Under the pieces are notes generated by a model. The model was not told where the DNA came from. It saw nothing but the letters and a program-made list of their open reading frames with translations, and searched no databases. A stretch of 64,000 nucleotides of DNA, from the NCBI GenBank assembly GCA_934435205.1, contig CAKSAK010000008.1:1-64000 (forward strand). The letters are read 5' to 3'. The DNA is from an uncultured Ruminococcus sp. (GTDB taxonomy: Bacteria > Bacillota > Clostridia > Oscillospirales > Ruminococcaceae). The position numbers were made by a program, and so were the translations under genes. Positions 45,336-53,358 of this stretch are shown one piece after another (position 1 is the stretch's first letter; each line of letters begins with the position of its first letter).

Positions 45336-45643
45336 TGTATACGATTGAATATTTACCGATTGCCAGACGCGATATGGTCGATATTGCAAAATATATCGGC
45401 GTAAAGCTTGCAAATCCGGATGCCGCTGAAAGACTTGCGGAGAAAATGGCTGAATCTGCCGAAGATTTGGCAAATATGCCGTATAAGTGTCCGATGTATA
45501 TTCCGGTCAAGCCTTTGAAGCATGAGTATCGTAAGCTTATAGTTCATAATTATATTATGTTTTACTGGATAGACGAAGACAAAAAGCTTGTAACGATAGC
45601 GAGAGTTGTGTATTCCGGACGAGATTATGAAAAGTTGTTATAA
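45335..45643 (+). CDS. RelE/ParE-type toxin
   Basis: 102 aa. Sequence Y-L-P-I-A-R-R-D-M-V-D-I-A-K-Y-I, M-P-Y-K-C-P, R-K-L-I-V-H-N-Y-I-M-F-Y-W-I and V-Y-S-G-R-D-Y fits the ParE/RelE superfamily. Whether it targets ribosome-bound mRNA or gyrase cannot be told from sequence alone. With the antitoxin it sits between two recombinase genes, a position suited to element stabilisation during excision. Confidence 0.9.
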   Translation: MYTIEYLPIARRDMVDIAKYIGVKLANPDAAERLAEKMAESAEDLANMPYKCPMYIPVKPLKHEYRKLIVHNYIMFYWIDEDKKLVTIARVVYSGRDYEKLL

Positions 45644-45651
45644 CTGAATCT

Positions 45652-45690
45652 AAATGCCTTGCAAGTCAAATCGCAAGGCATTTTTTTGTT
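45652..45690 (+). terminator. Terminator after the toxin-antitoxin pair
   Basis: Perfect 11-bp stem AAATGCCTTGC (45652-45662) and GCAAGGCATTT (45673-45683), then a T7 run. Confidence 0.9.
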
Positions 45691-45754
45691 GCTATTGGTA
45701 ATAGCTTTTCAGGGAAAAATGTGATATTCTTGTAGTCTGAAAGGAGGCAACGTC

Positions 45755-46699
45755 ATGGCAAAGAATCGTACAATCCCATTCGGTTACTGTATGAAAAACG
45801 GCGAGATAACAACCGAGCCAAAAGAAGTTTACGCAGTTGTTACAATATTTGACGAGTATCTGAAAGGCAGAAGTTTGTCTGAGATCGCAAAGCTTATGCA
45901 GTCAGAGAAAATTCGCTACAATGCTGATTCGGACAAGTGGAACAAAAACATGGTCAAGCGGATAATTGAAAATGAGAAGTATCTTGGTACCGATAAATAT
46001 CCGCAGATAATTGATGATGATACTTTTAGACTTGCAAATGAAAAGCGGATACGGAAAGCAACAACACTTGATCTGATACCCGATGATTTACAAGAAATCA
46101 GAAAATGTACATACTGCACTGAATGCGGTCACAAGCTTTCAAGAATCGGAGGCAATTCAAAATATGAAAAGTGGGATTGCAGAAATCCCGATTGCTATAA
46201 GTTTGAATATAGATTGACAGATCAAATGATAATAGGAGCAGTTCTTAATGTTCTAAATTCGGCTATTGCGAATCCGAGTCTGTTGGAATTGGGCGGAGAG
46301 ATAAGCACATATTCACCTACTGCGGATATAGTCCGTAAGCAAAATGAGATAAACCATATGACGGATTCTGCCCAAGCAGATTTTGACAGAGTAAAAGCAG
46401 AGATCTTCAAGCTTGCGGAAATGAAATATGACTGCTGCACTTACAATGACAGTCCGCAGAAAACAGACAAGATCAAGGAATTGCTCAAAAATCATGAACA
46501 ATTAAACAGCTTAGATATCGGCTTATTCAAAGCGTGTGTTTCACGAATTTGGATAAGCCATTTTTGTACCATAGAGGTCGAGCTTATCAACGGAGTAAGG
46601 ATTAAGAATATTACTGGAAAAGTCAAAACGTCAAGGAGTGAAAACAATGTCCACAGCACCCAATGTAACGATAATTCCTGCGAAAGTGCAGACAGCTGA
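45755..46699 (+). CDS. Recombinase-domain protein lacking the catalytic domain
   Basis: 314 aa, ATG with AAAGGAGG. It begins at the recombinase domain (I-P-F-G-Y ... N-E-K-Y-L-G-T-D-K-Y), then a zinc ribbon (C-T-Y-C-T-E-C-G-H-K and C-R-N-P-D-C) and a helical part. The resolvase domain with its catalytic serine is absent, so it cannot cut DNA on its own. The gene looks intact and has its own ribosome site, so it may be a dedicated accessory subunit (for example a directionality or site-recognition factor) rather than a decay product. It overlaps the next gene by about 50 bases. Confidence 0.8.
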   Translation: MAKNRTIPFGYCMKNGEITTEPKEVYAVVTIFDEYLKGRSLSEIAKLMQSEKIRYNADSDKWNKNMVKRIIENEKYLGTDKYPQIIDDDTFRLANEKRIRKATTLDLIPDDLQEIRKCTYCTECGHKLSRIGGNSKYEKWDCRNPDCYKFEYRLTDQMIIGAVLNVLNSAIANPSLLELGGEISTYSPTADIVRKQNEINHMTDSAQADFDRVKAEIFKLAEMKYDCCTYNDSPQKTDKIKELLKNHEQLNSLDIGLFKACVSRIWISHFCTIEVELINGVRIKNITGKVKTSRSENNVHSTQCNDNSCESADS

Positions 46700-48264
46700 A
46701 AGTCGCAGTAAATACCACCAGTTAAGAGTTGCCGCATACTGCCGAGTATCTACGGCTCAGGAAGAACAGCAGAACAGCTATCAGGTCCAGATCGCATATT
46801 ACACCGATCTTATCAACAGAAAAAAGGAATGGACGCTTGCGGGGATATTTGCAGACGAGGGTATAAGCGGAACTCAGACAAAGAAAAGAACCGAGTTTAA
46901 CCGCATGATTCGTATGTGCAGAAACAAAAAAAATTGATCTTGTAATTACCAAGTCAATATCAAGATTTGCCCGAAATACCGTCGATTGCCTTGAATATGT
47001 CAGACAACTTAAAGACTTGGGTATCGGAGTTATTTTTGAAAAAGAGAACATAAACACCTTAACTATGACATCGGAATTTATGATAGCTCTGTATGGAAGT
47101 TTTGCTCAGGCAGAATCAGAATCCATAAGCAAAAACGTAAGCTGGGGCAAAGAAAAAGCCTACCGTGAGGGCAAGGTGCAGTTTCAGTATAAATATCTGC
47201 TTGGGTATAAAAAAGGTGAAGACGGAAAACCGGAGATAGTACCCGAAGAGGCTGAAACAGTAAGGCTGATATATACGCTGTTTCTCGACGGATACAGCAT
47301 GAGCAGGATAAAAAAGCTCCTCGAGAACAAAGGCATTTTGACTTCACAGGGAAATAAAGTATGGAACGAATCACTTATCCGCAGCATTTTGAAAAACGAA
47401 AAGTATGCAGGCGATGCACTTCTGCAAAAGACTTTTACCTCAGATTGTATCACTCACAAGATAGTTAAAAATCACGGCGAACGCCCGATGTATCTTGTGA
47501 CAGATCATCATGAACCCATAATCGACCGTGACACATACAATAGAGTTCAGCAGGAGCTTGCAAGGCGTTCCAGTAAACGAAAAGTTTCAGATAAAACAGT
47601 TACGGAACAAGGGAAGTATTCAAGCAAATATGCTCTTACCGAATTGCTTATTTGTGGACACTGCGGCACACCTTATCGCAGAACCACTTGGGCGGCAAGA
47701 GGCAAAAAGCAAATAGTTTGGCGTTGCATAAGCCGACTTGAACATGGAAAAAAGTATTGTCCCGACTCGCCTACGATAAAGGAAGAACAGCTCCACAAAG
47801 CTATAATCTATGCGATAAACAACTATTATTCATGCCGTAATGACATTGCAAGGATTCTTAAAACGAATATCGGCTCGGTTCTTGAGTGTCAGGGGCAGGA
47901 AGAGATCATAGCCGTCGAAAACAGACTTAAAGAAATCGACCAAGCGAGAAACGATTTAGTCGGATTGATAGCTTCCGGCGGCTGCGATGAGGACAAGCTC
48001 GACATCGAATTTGCAAAGTTATACCAAGAAGAACAGCAGCTTAGCGAACGATTGGAAACCCTTAAATCTCAGAATAAAACTTCGCAACAAACTCAGGACA
48101 AGCTTGATAAAATTATAGATATGATAGAGCATGAGAATTTTGAGTTGGAAACCTTTGATAATGTGCTTATACGAAAACTGATTGAGTGCGTCAAAGTACT
48201 GAGCAAGACCGAAATACTGGTTATTTTTAAAGGGGGATACGAGGTCAAAGCGGAGATTGAATAA
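46647..48264 (+). pseudogene. Large serine recombinase 2, frameshifted in an A8 tract
   Basis: ATG 46647 has AAGGAG 8 bases upstream. The first frame encodes the resolvase start (A-A-Y-C-R-V-S-T) to R-N-K-K at 46931 and then stops. Removing one A from the A8 tract (46926-46933) restores K-K-I-D-L-V-I-T-K-S-I-S-R-F-A-R-N-T and the rest of the protein, ending at 48264 (about 538 aa). The downstream part has the recombinase domain, zinc ribbon (C-G-H-C-G ... C-I-S-R) and coiled-coil. This may be a real mutation, slippage-controlled expression, or a sequencing error. Confidence 0.85.
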
Positions 48265-48324
48265 CGATTAAAATTTACGGCTTGCGGTATATTCGCAGGC
48301 TGTTTTTTGTTGGGAGGTGTAACA

Positions 48325-49416
48325 TTGGCAGGAAACTTTGAAGGCATAAAAACAAGAAAGTTCGGCATTGAGATAGAAATGACCGGCTTGACTCGTTGTC
48401 AAGCGGCGAAGGCAATTTCAAGAGTTTTAGGCGGTGATGTTGTCCATGAGGGCGGAAGTTATGACAAATATATCGTGAAAGATTCCAAAAACAGAGATTG
48501 GTCTGTTGTTTATGACGGAAGTATAAGATGTTATAATGCAGACGGCGACCATGCTTCTAAATCATACAGCGTAGAACTCAATTCTCCTGTGCTGGAATAT
48601 GAAGACATACCGCTTTTGCAGGAGGTCGTGAGAGCCTTACGCCGTGCAGGCGGAGTGACAGGTCCGAGATATTGTGCAGGCACGCACATTCACATTTCGG
48701 CAGACGATTATACACCGCAGCAGATATGAAATCTTGTAAACATCTTCGCAAGCAAGGAAGATTTTCTATGGGACGCTTTGCAGGTATCATCTGCCCGTGA
48801 AAGCTACTGTCACAAGATGAATAAGCAGTTCATAGAGGACATAAACCGCAAGAAGCCCAAAGATATGGAGGAGATAAAAAGGCTTTGGTATCGTGGAAGA
48901 ATGAGCGAGCAGTTTCAGCATTATTCAAACAGCCGATATGTGATCTGCAATCTGCACAGCTTTTTTCAGCACGGACATTATGAGATAAGAGCGTACAACG
49001 GTTCTCTTCACGCAGGAGAGGTAAGAAGTCAGATAGTGCTTGCGTTAGCCATAAGCAATGCGGCAATGACCAAGAAATACTGCTCTCCTCACGTTTCGCA
49101 GAGTGATAATATGCGGTACAGCTTTAGGGTATGGCTTTTGAATCTTGGACTGATAGGTGAAGAATTCAAGAATTGCAGGACACATCTTCTGAAACATCTT
49201 GAGGGCGATATTGCCTGGCGGCACCCTGAGGATGGAATTGCTGCAAGGGCAAAGCTGAAAGAAAAACGTGAGCTGGAGCGGCAAGCCGCCCGTGAGCAAC
49301 GTGTCGAGCTTGTAAGCGACAACAGCACGCAAGTCGAAAATGTACCCGAAGAACACATTGAGCCGTCAGAAAGTGAATGTGACGAATTTGAAGAAGAATT
49401 TGAAATGAGTATGTAA
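48325..49416 (+). pseudogene. Amidoligase-family enzyme with in-frame TGA
   Basis: The frame starts at TTG 48325 after GGGAGG. An in-frame TGA at 48727-48729 (after T-P-Q-Q-I) is followed by continued homologous-style sequence to 49416, about 363 codons. N-terminal F-G-I-E-I-E-M-T-G and G-T-H-I-H-I-S-A fit the putative amidoligase family (COOH-NH2 ligases of glutamine-synthetase-like fold), and H-G-H-Y-E-I-R-A-Y-N-G-S is the usual later motif. It ends with a charged, acidic tail. Genome-neighbour partners of this family are gamma-glutamylcyclotransferases, as found here. Confidence 0.82.
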
Positions 49417-49426
49417 GGAGGAAAAC

Positions 49427-49915
49427 ATGGAATACAAAAGATTATACATTGCCTATGGCAGCAACATCAACCTTGAACAGATGGCGCATCGCTGTCCGAA
49501 TTCAAAGGTTGTAAGCACAGAAATGATGCAGGGCTATGAACTTGAATTTCGTGGTGTGGCAACGATCGTACCGAATGAGAAGTCGGAAGTACCCGTTCTG
49601 ATATGGGAGATAGACGGACGTGACGAACACAGTCTTGATAGGTATGAGGGATTCCCGAATCTTTACCGCAAGGAGTTGTTTGATATAGAAGTCAACGGCG
49701 AAAAGAAAGAGTGCATGGCGTATTTGATGAACAAAGGACAGATCTCTCCGCCAACCAGTTATTATTACAATGTTATAAAGCAGGGATATGAGGCGAACGG
49801 TATGGACACAAGCTATCTGAGGGCGGCACTTGAAAGGTCGGTTTGCAGTCAGCATTTTGATGATGAACCGGACGAGGATTTTGAAGAAGATAATGATTTT
49901 CAGATGAAGTTTTAA
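49427..49915 (+). CDS. Gamma-glutamylcyclotransferase (AIG2/GGCT-like)
   Basis: 162 aa, AGGAGG before ATG. Contains the GGCT signature Y-G-S-N ... (Y-I-A-Y-G-S-N-I-N), D-R-Y-E-G-F-P and the conserved L-Y-R-K-E segment. The Glu in Y-E-G-F-P is the likely catalytic acid. It is expected to act on gamma-glutamyl isopeptide bonds, opposite in sense to the amidoligase encoded 10 bases upstream. The acidic tail (D-E-P-D-E-D-F-E-E-D) resembles that of the amidoligase. Confidence 0.88.
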   Translation: MEYKRLYIAYGSNINLEQMAHRCPNSKVVSTEMMQGYELEFRGVATIVPNEKSEVPVLIWEIDGRDEHSLDRYEGFPNLYRKELFDIEVNGEKKECMAYLMNKGQISPPTSYYYNVIKQGYEANGMDTSYLRAALERSVCSQHFDDEPDEDFEEDNDFQMKF

Positions 49916-49928
49916 GGAGCGTGGTCAA

Positions 49929-50189
49929 ATGAGATACAAAGGATTTTACATAAAGATCTCACCCGACATAAACATTAGCAGGGTCGACAAGAACGGCAGA
50001 GATGTTCTTTGCGAAGGATTTTTAATACAGGTTTTCGCAGACGAGACCGAACGTGTTGAGATCGACAGCTTTTCTGCGGCTGTGGGGTTTGAGATACTGG
50101 AGAACAGCTTTGCGGAGGCGGAACAGTTTGCCAAGGATTTTGTTGATTGTGAGGGGAAGGAATATATAAAACGACAGCTGACTCGGTAG
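49929..50189 (+). CDS. 86-aa protein of the amidoligase cassette, unknown
   Basis: AAGGAG precedes ATG 49929. Small soluble alpha/beta protein (M-R-Y-K-G-F-Y-I-K-I-S, V-E-I-D-S-F-S-A-A-V). It follows the amidoligase and cyclotransferase with minimal spacing and is closed by two terminators, so it is probably the third gene of that cassette. I do not recognise the family. Confidence 0.65.
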   Translation: MRYKGFYIKISPDINISRVDKNGRDVLCEGFLIQVFADETERVEIDSFSAAVGFEILENSFAEAEQFAKDFVDCEGKEYIKRQLTR

Positions 50190-50203
50190 GATAAGACCGC
50201 TTG

Positions 50204-50290
50204 ATAGATGACGTCAAATTGGCATTTTTATTGTCATCTATTTTATAGTAGCAACACAAAAAGCTTGCAGACTTCTGCGGGCTTTTTTTG
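50204..50290 (+). terminator. Two terminators after the amidoligase cassette
   Basis: First stem ATAGATGAC/GTCATCTAT (50204-50241). Second stem AAAAAGCTTGCAGA with its near-complement (50258-50288, two G-T pairs), then T7. They close the operon at the end of the presumed ICE core. Confidence 0.75.
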
Positions 50291-50321
50291 TTTTATATTG
50301 TTTTATCTTTATGAAGAATCA

Positions 50322-50637
50322 ATCCCCCGCCTTTAGCTGTAGTAGTCAAGGGCGGGGGATTTTTTTAGTCAAGCACACCGTATTTGGTGGGCTTCTGTGA
50401 GCTTTTGCTTATCCTTGGTATAGGCTATATAGGTGGTTTGCAAGGATCTGTTATTCTGCACTGTGATAAGCTGTGAATATGGTATTTTGCTGTTTTGCAG
50501 ATGCTGTTCTATGGTTTGACACTCGCCTGAAAAGGTTTGCAGGGGCTTCCCTTTTGCGGCTGTGATGAGATAGCCTTGGCAGGTGAACTTTAGCTGAGCT
50601 GACTTTATGTGAGATATTACAAAGCTTGCGTCTTAAA
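50322..50637. repeat. Deleted partial copy of the 61.85-62.33 kb region
   Basis: This 316-bp stretch, in a 436-bp gap without an intact gene, matches 61853-62332. It starts with the GC-rich stem CCCCCGCC/GGCGGGGG plus T7 and the tail up to G-T-G-G-G-C-T-T. It then jumps to the interior of the reverse-strand 61958-62413 gene, skipping ~170 bases between two GGGCTT words. The result is a dead antisense gene fragment. It abuts the truncated toxin gene. Confidence 0.85.
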
Positions 50638-51366
50638 GATACAAATCAGTTATATATAGTTCGACAAAACAAAATTAGGGGTATGTGCTTATGGATTACG
50701 AATCAAGGAACAGATATTATAACGCTTGTTCATCTCACTGTAAACGGCGAAGAAATCGTTACAACTGTTGACCACCCGTTTTATGTACAAGGTAGAGGGT
50801 TTGTTGAGGCTGGTAAGTTGCTTGTTGGCGATAAACTTCTTGATGTAAATGGAAATGTTCTTTTAGTTGAAAATTTTGATGTTGAGTTGACAGATGAACC
50901 CACTACAGTGTATAATTTTCAGGTGGAGGATTTTCATACTTATCATGTTGGCAAGTGTAGACTGCTTGTACATAATGCAAATTGTAATCAAGAAAAGCCT
51001 GTGCTTCCAAAATATGATGAAAAAACAACAGAGGGCGTTATGGTAACTCCAGATGGAAAGCAAATTTCTTTTAAATCAGGAAATAGTTCGACACCTTCAT
51101 ATCCTCAATATAAAGCACAATCAGCAAGTCATGTTGAAGGAAAAGCTGCTTTATACATGAGAGAAAATGGTATAAATGAAGCAACTGTATTTCATAATAA
51201 CCCTAATGAAACTTGTGGATTCTGCAATAGACAAGTTCCAGCTCTACTTCCAAAAGGCGCTAAATTAACCGTGGTACCTCCAAGTAATTCGGTTGCAAAT
51301 AATGTTCGTGCTATCCCAGTTCCAAAGACATACATTGGAAATAGCACTGTTCCGAAAATCAAATAA
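50626..51366 (+). CDS. Truncated polymorphic toxin: partial Hint domain plus DddA-like cytidine deaminase
   Basis: The frame opens at 50626 (TTG), but the authentic toxin sequence begins only at about 50638, joined to the repeat; no good start codon is present. Residues ~25-118 are the second half of a pretoxin Hint domain (T-V-D-H-P-F-Y-V, then V-Y-N-F-Q-V-E-D-F-H-T-Y-H-V ... L-V-H-N-A). The rest is an SCP1.201/DddA-type deaminase: Y-P-Q-Y, H169-V-E171 (zinc His and catalytic Glu), then C197-G-F-C200 (zinc), L-L-P-K-G-A-K-L-T-V-V-P-P. DddA deaminates cytosine in DNA. Probably a silent orphan C-terminal cassette. Confidence 0.85.
   Translation: MRLKDTNQLYIVRQNKIRGMCLWITNQGTDIITLVHLTVNGEEIVTTVDHPFYVQGRGFVEAGKLLVGDKLLDVNGNVLLVENFDVELTDEPTTVYNFQVEDFHTYHVGKCRLLVHNANCNQEKPVLPKYDEKTTEGVMVTPDGKQISFKSGNSSTPSYPQYKAQSASHVEGKAALYMRENGINEATVFHNNPNETCGFCNRQVPALLPKGAKLTVVPPSNSVANNVRAIPVPKTYIGNSTVPKIK
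50911..50952 (+). repeat. Hint 3'-end repeat, copy 1 (copy 2 at 51775-51816)
   Basis: 42 bp encoding Y-N-F-Q-V-E-D-F-H-T-Y-H-V-G occurs again at 51775-51816 with one mismatch. This is the shared junction immediately before two unrelated toxin domains, suited to recombination-driven toxin switching. Confidence 0.9.
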
Positions 51367-51386
51367 GAAAGGAATAAGGTAATCAA

Positions 51387-51769
51387 ATGAAAATAAAACA
51401 TTTTGGAGGAATTGAATATGCAAATAATATTTCTGAATTTTCAGAAATATTACAAAAAAATATGGTGATGGTGTCAACGAGTTTTGGATTACTAATAATA
51501 CTCAAGAGAATCCTTGCTTAGTGGTATTAGTAAACAAAGAAATGGCAAATCTCACCTATTTTCCAGATGAGGAGTCACTCGGTTTTCAGTCAGTTGGTTG
51601 CCAGACAAATCAGAAAAATGACTATTGTATTTTTTATACTAATACGCCTGAAGAAGAGATTGAAATCAGAAGAGATTCAATTATCTCAGTAGATAAAGCT
51701 TTCGAGGCAGCCAAAAAATTTTTTTATAAACGTGAAATGCCAGATAATATTGAATGGACTGAAAATTAA
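51387..51769 (+). pseudogene. Imm1-like (DddI-like) immunity gene, frameshifted in an A7 tract
   Basis: ATG 51387 with AAGGAA upstream, 20 bases after the deaminase gene. The start frame gives M-K-I-K-H-F-G-G-I-E-Y ... E-I-L-Q-K and then runs off; adding one A to the A7 tract (51454-51460) joins K-K-Y-G-D-G-V-N-E-F-W-I-T-N and the frame ending at 51769 with A-A-K-K-F-F ... I-E-W-T-E-N. The composite, about 127 aa, resembles the Imm1-type immunity partner of DddA toxins as I remember it. As read, the immunity protein would not be made, which matters if the toxin were active. Confidence 0.75.
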
Positions 51770-51774
51770 AGGTT

Positions 51775-52134
51775 TATAATTTTCAGGTGGAGGATTTTCA
51801 TACGTATCATGTTGGCGAAAATTGTGTATTAGTACATAATGCTGATTATGATGTTGATATTGTATCTAAAAACATAAAAGAACGTATTTCGAACGATGAG
51901 CTTAATCCTCCAACTAAAAGAGGAAACGCACCAACGAGTAAAAAAGATGGAAAGCCTATTGAAATACATCATGATAATCAAAATCCCAATGGACCATTTT
52001 ATGAAAAAACTCAAACTGATCATCGACTGGGTGGTAATTATAAAAAACCACCCTCACTATAATGAAGGAAGTAAAATTAATCGTGCTCAATGGCGTCAGC
52101 AAAAGAAAAATTATTGGAAAAATGAGTGGGATTA
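51775..52134 (+). pseudogene. Orphan toxin cassette: Hint end plus LHH/HNH-EndoVII nuclease, frameshifted
   Basis: It begins with the 42-bp Hint repeat and continues L-V-H-N-A into a nuclease domain: G-K-P-I-E-I-H-H-D-N-Q-N-P, T-Q-T-D-H-R-L. One A too many in the A6 tract (52042-52047) causes an early stop at 52062; with five As the frame continues Y-K-N-H-P-H-Y-N-E-G-S-K-I-N-R-A-Q-W to 52134. This order of His motifs and the final Y-W-K fit the LHH (HNH/Endo VII) toxin family, a DNase. No start codon or secretion part is attached. Confidence 0.8.
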
Positions 52135-52150
52135 GGGAAGGTGGAAATAA

Positions 52151-52663
52151 ATGAATAATTATAAGTATTTTCGTGATGTCTTAAAGAATGGATACTTCAC
52201 AGAAACACCATGTCAGTTTTGTGGAAGTTCTGAACATTGTCTTGAAGGATCTTTTTTTGACAGAGATGACAATCTTGTATCTATATGTCTCAATTGCTTT
52301 GATAAACGAAAAGTAAGTGTAGATATTCCTAGCTATATAGCAGACAGAGTTGTAAAAAAACAAAATGAAAAAGTAACTGAATTGAGTTTTTGTCCACCTG
52401 TACCTTGGATTCAAAATAACGATTGGCCTGTTTGCTGTGATGATTATATGACATATATAGGTGAGTGGGAAAGGGAAGATTTTATCAAAAATTCTACAAA
52501 CGGTGATGGATTGTCTTTACTAAAAGAACTTTTGATTGATGAACTAAAGAATAATGTTGAAAGTTACGAAGCACTTTGGGCGGATTTAGGATATGAAACT
52601 GCTGCATTTGTTTTTAAATGTTCAAAATGTGGAAATAAAGTGGTTGTATGCCAAGACTATTGA
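52151..52663 (+). CDS. CbrC (UPF0167)-family protein, likely immunity protein
   Basis: 170 aa, with AGGGAAGGTGGAAA before the ATG. N-terminal C-Q-F-C-G and two further C-x-x-C pairs (C-L-N-C, C-S-K-C-G) with W-P-V-C-C-D-D-Y fit CbrC-like proteins, which contain zinc sites and are used as immunity proteins in polymorphic toxin systems. It follows the LHH nuclease remnant by 16 bases, so it probably neutralised that toxin. The gene is intact although its toxin is broken. Confidence 0.82.
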   Translation: MNNYKYFRDVLKNGYFTETPCQFCGSSEHCLEGSFFDRDDNLVSICLNCFDKRKVSVDIPSYIADRVVKKQNEKVTELSFCPPVPWIQNNDWPVCCDDYMTYIGEWEREDFIKNSTNGDGLSLLKELLIDELKNNVESYEALWADLGYETAAFVFKCSKCGNKVVVCQDY

Positions 52664-53054
52664 AATTGCAGACCATAACTGCTGCGTTGTTTCCTGTTAT
52701 GGCGACAGCAGCAGTTATATAGTGGCTCAGACGGGCAATAAGTACGAAGTTATAGATATTTACAGGATAATCAATCCTCAAAGTATTGTAAAATATGATG
52801 ATATAACCGCATGGAACAGCATAGATTTTCAGAGCTTTAAGGAAAAATTCGGCGCTCCGTATGCCAAATCTCTTGACAATGACAAGGAACATGTTTTAGC
52901 CGATGTATATATGTATAAAATTTCAGACAGCAATAAATATGCGATCGTGGCTGTTGGCAGAGATGACGGCTCGATCAATGCGCTGTCTGTTAAGGATATA
53001 GACAGCCGTTGGAGCGAAGATAATAAATATGAATATATATTAGAGAATGAATAG
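52655..53054 (+). pseudogene. Gene remnant (3' part), unknown family
   Basis: From about 52655 the frame encodes an N-terminally truncated protein (E-I-A-D-H-N-C-C-V-V-S-C, Y-E-V-I-D-I-Y-R-I-I-N-P, W-S-E-D-N-K-Y-E-Y-I-L) to the stop at 53054. The reading frame upstream lies inside the CbrC-like gene and is not meaningful. Composition changes to higher GC at the junction. It is probably the tail of another displaced toxin or immunity gene. Confidence 0.55.
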
Positions 53055-53080
53055 ATCAATGGCAAGGAATTAAATAACAA

Positions 53081-53239
53081 ATGAGCAGCGAAATAATCGG
53101 AACAAAATTCAAGTACACGGTAGATACATCGTACCCGCCAAATAATCCCCCACCTTTTTTTCAAGTGGCAAAGTCGGGAGGGCGTCTGTGCGCATATTGC
53201 TTTGAGACAGACAGCGAGATTTATGTTGACAAGATGTAA
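53081..53239 (+). CDS. 52-aa small ORF, unknown
   Basis: ATG 53081 with only a weak AAGGAA upstream. Pro-rich middle (Y-P-P-N-N-P-P-P-F-F) and one C-A-Y-C pair. It ends directly before a perfect terminator, which supports transcription, but it could be another remnant of the decaying cassette array. Confidence 0.4.
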   Translation: MSSEIIGTKFKYTVDTSYPPNNPPPFFQVAKSGGRLCAYCFETDSEIYVDKM

Positions 53240-53240
53240 A

Positions 53241-53275
53241 AAATCACCGATACAGTTTGGTTGTATCGGTGATTT
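53241..53275. terminator. Perfect 14-bp terminator
   Basis: Stem AAATCACCGATACA (53241-53254) and its exact complement (53262-53275), then TTTTATTA. It closes the toxin-cassette array on the + strand and is also suited to the converging acetyltransferase gene. Confidence 0.9.
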
Positions 53276-53358
53276 TATTATGTATCAATAAGCCAAGTGC
53301 CAAGACCAAGCTTGGGGATATTGATACCATTATAAAGTTTTTTTGAAAGTTTACAAAT

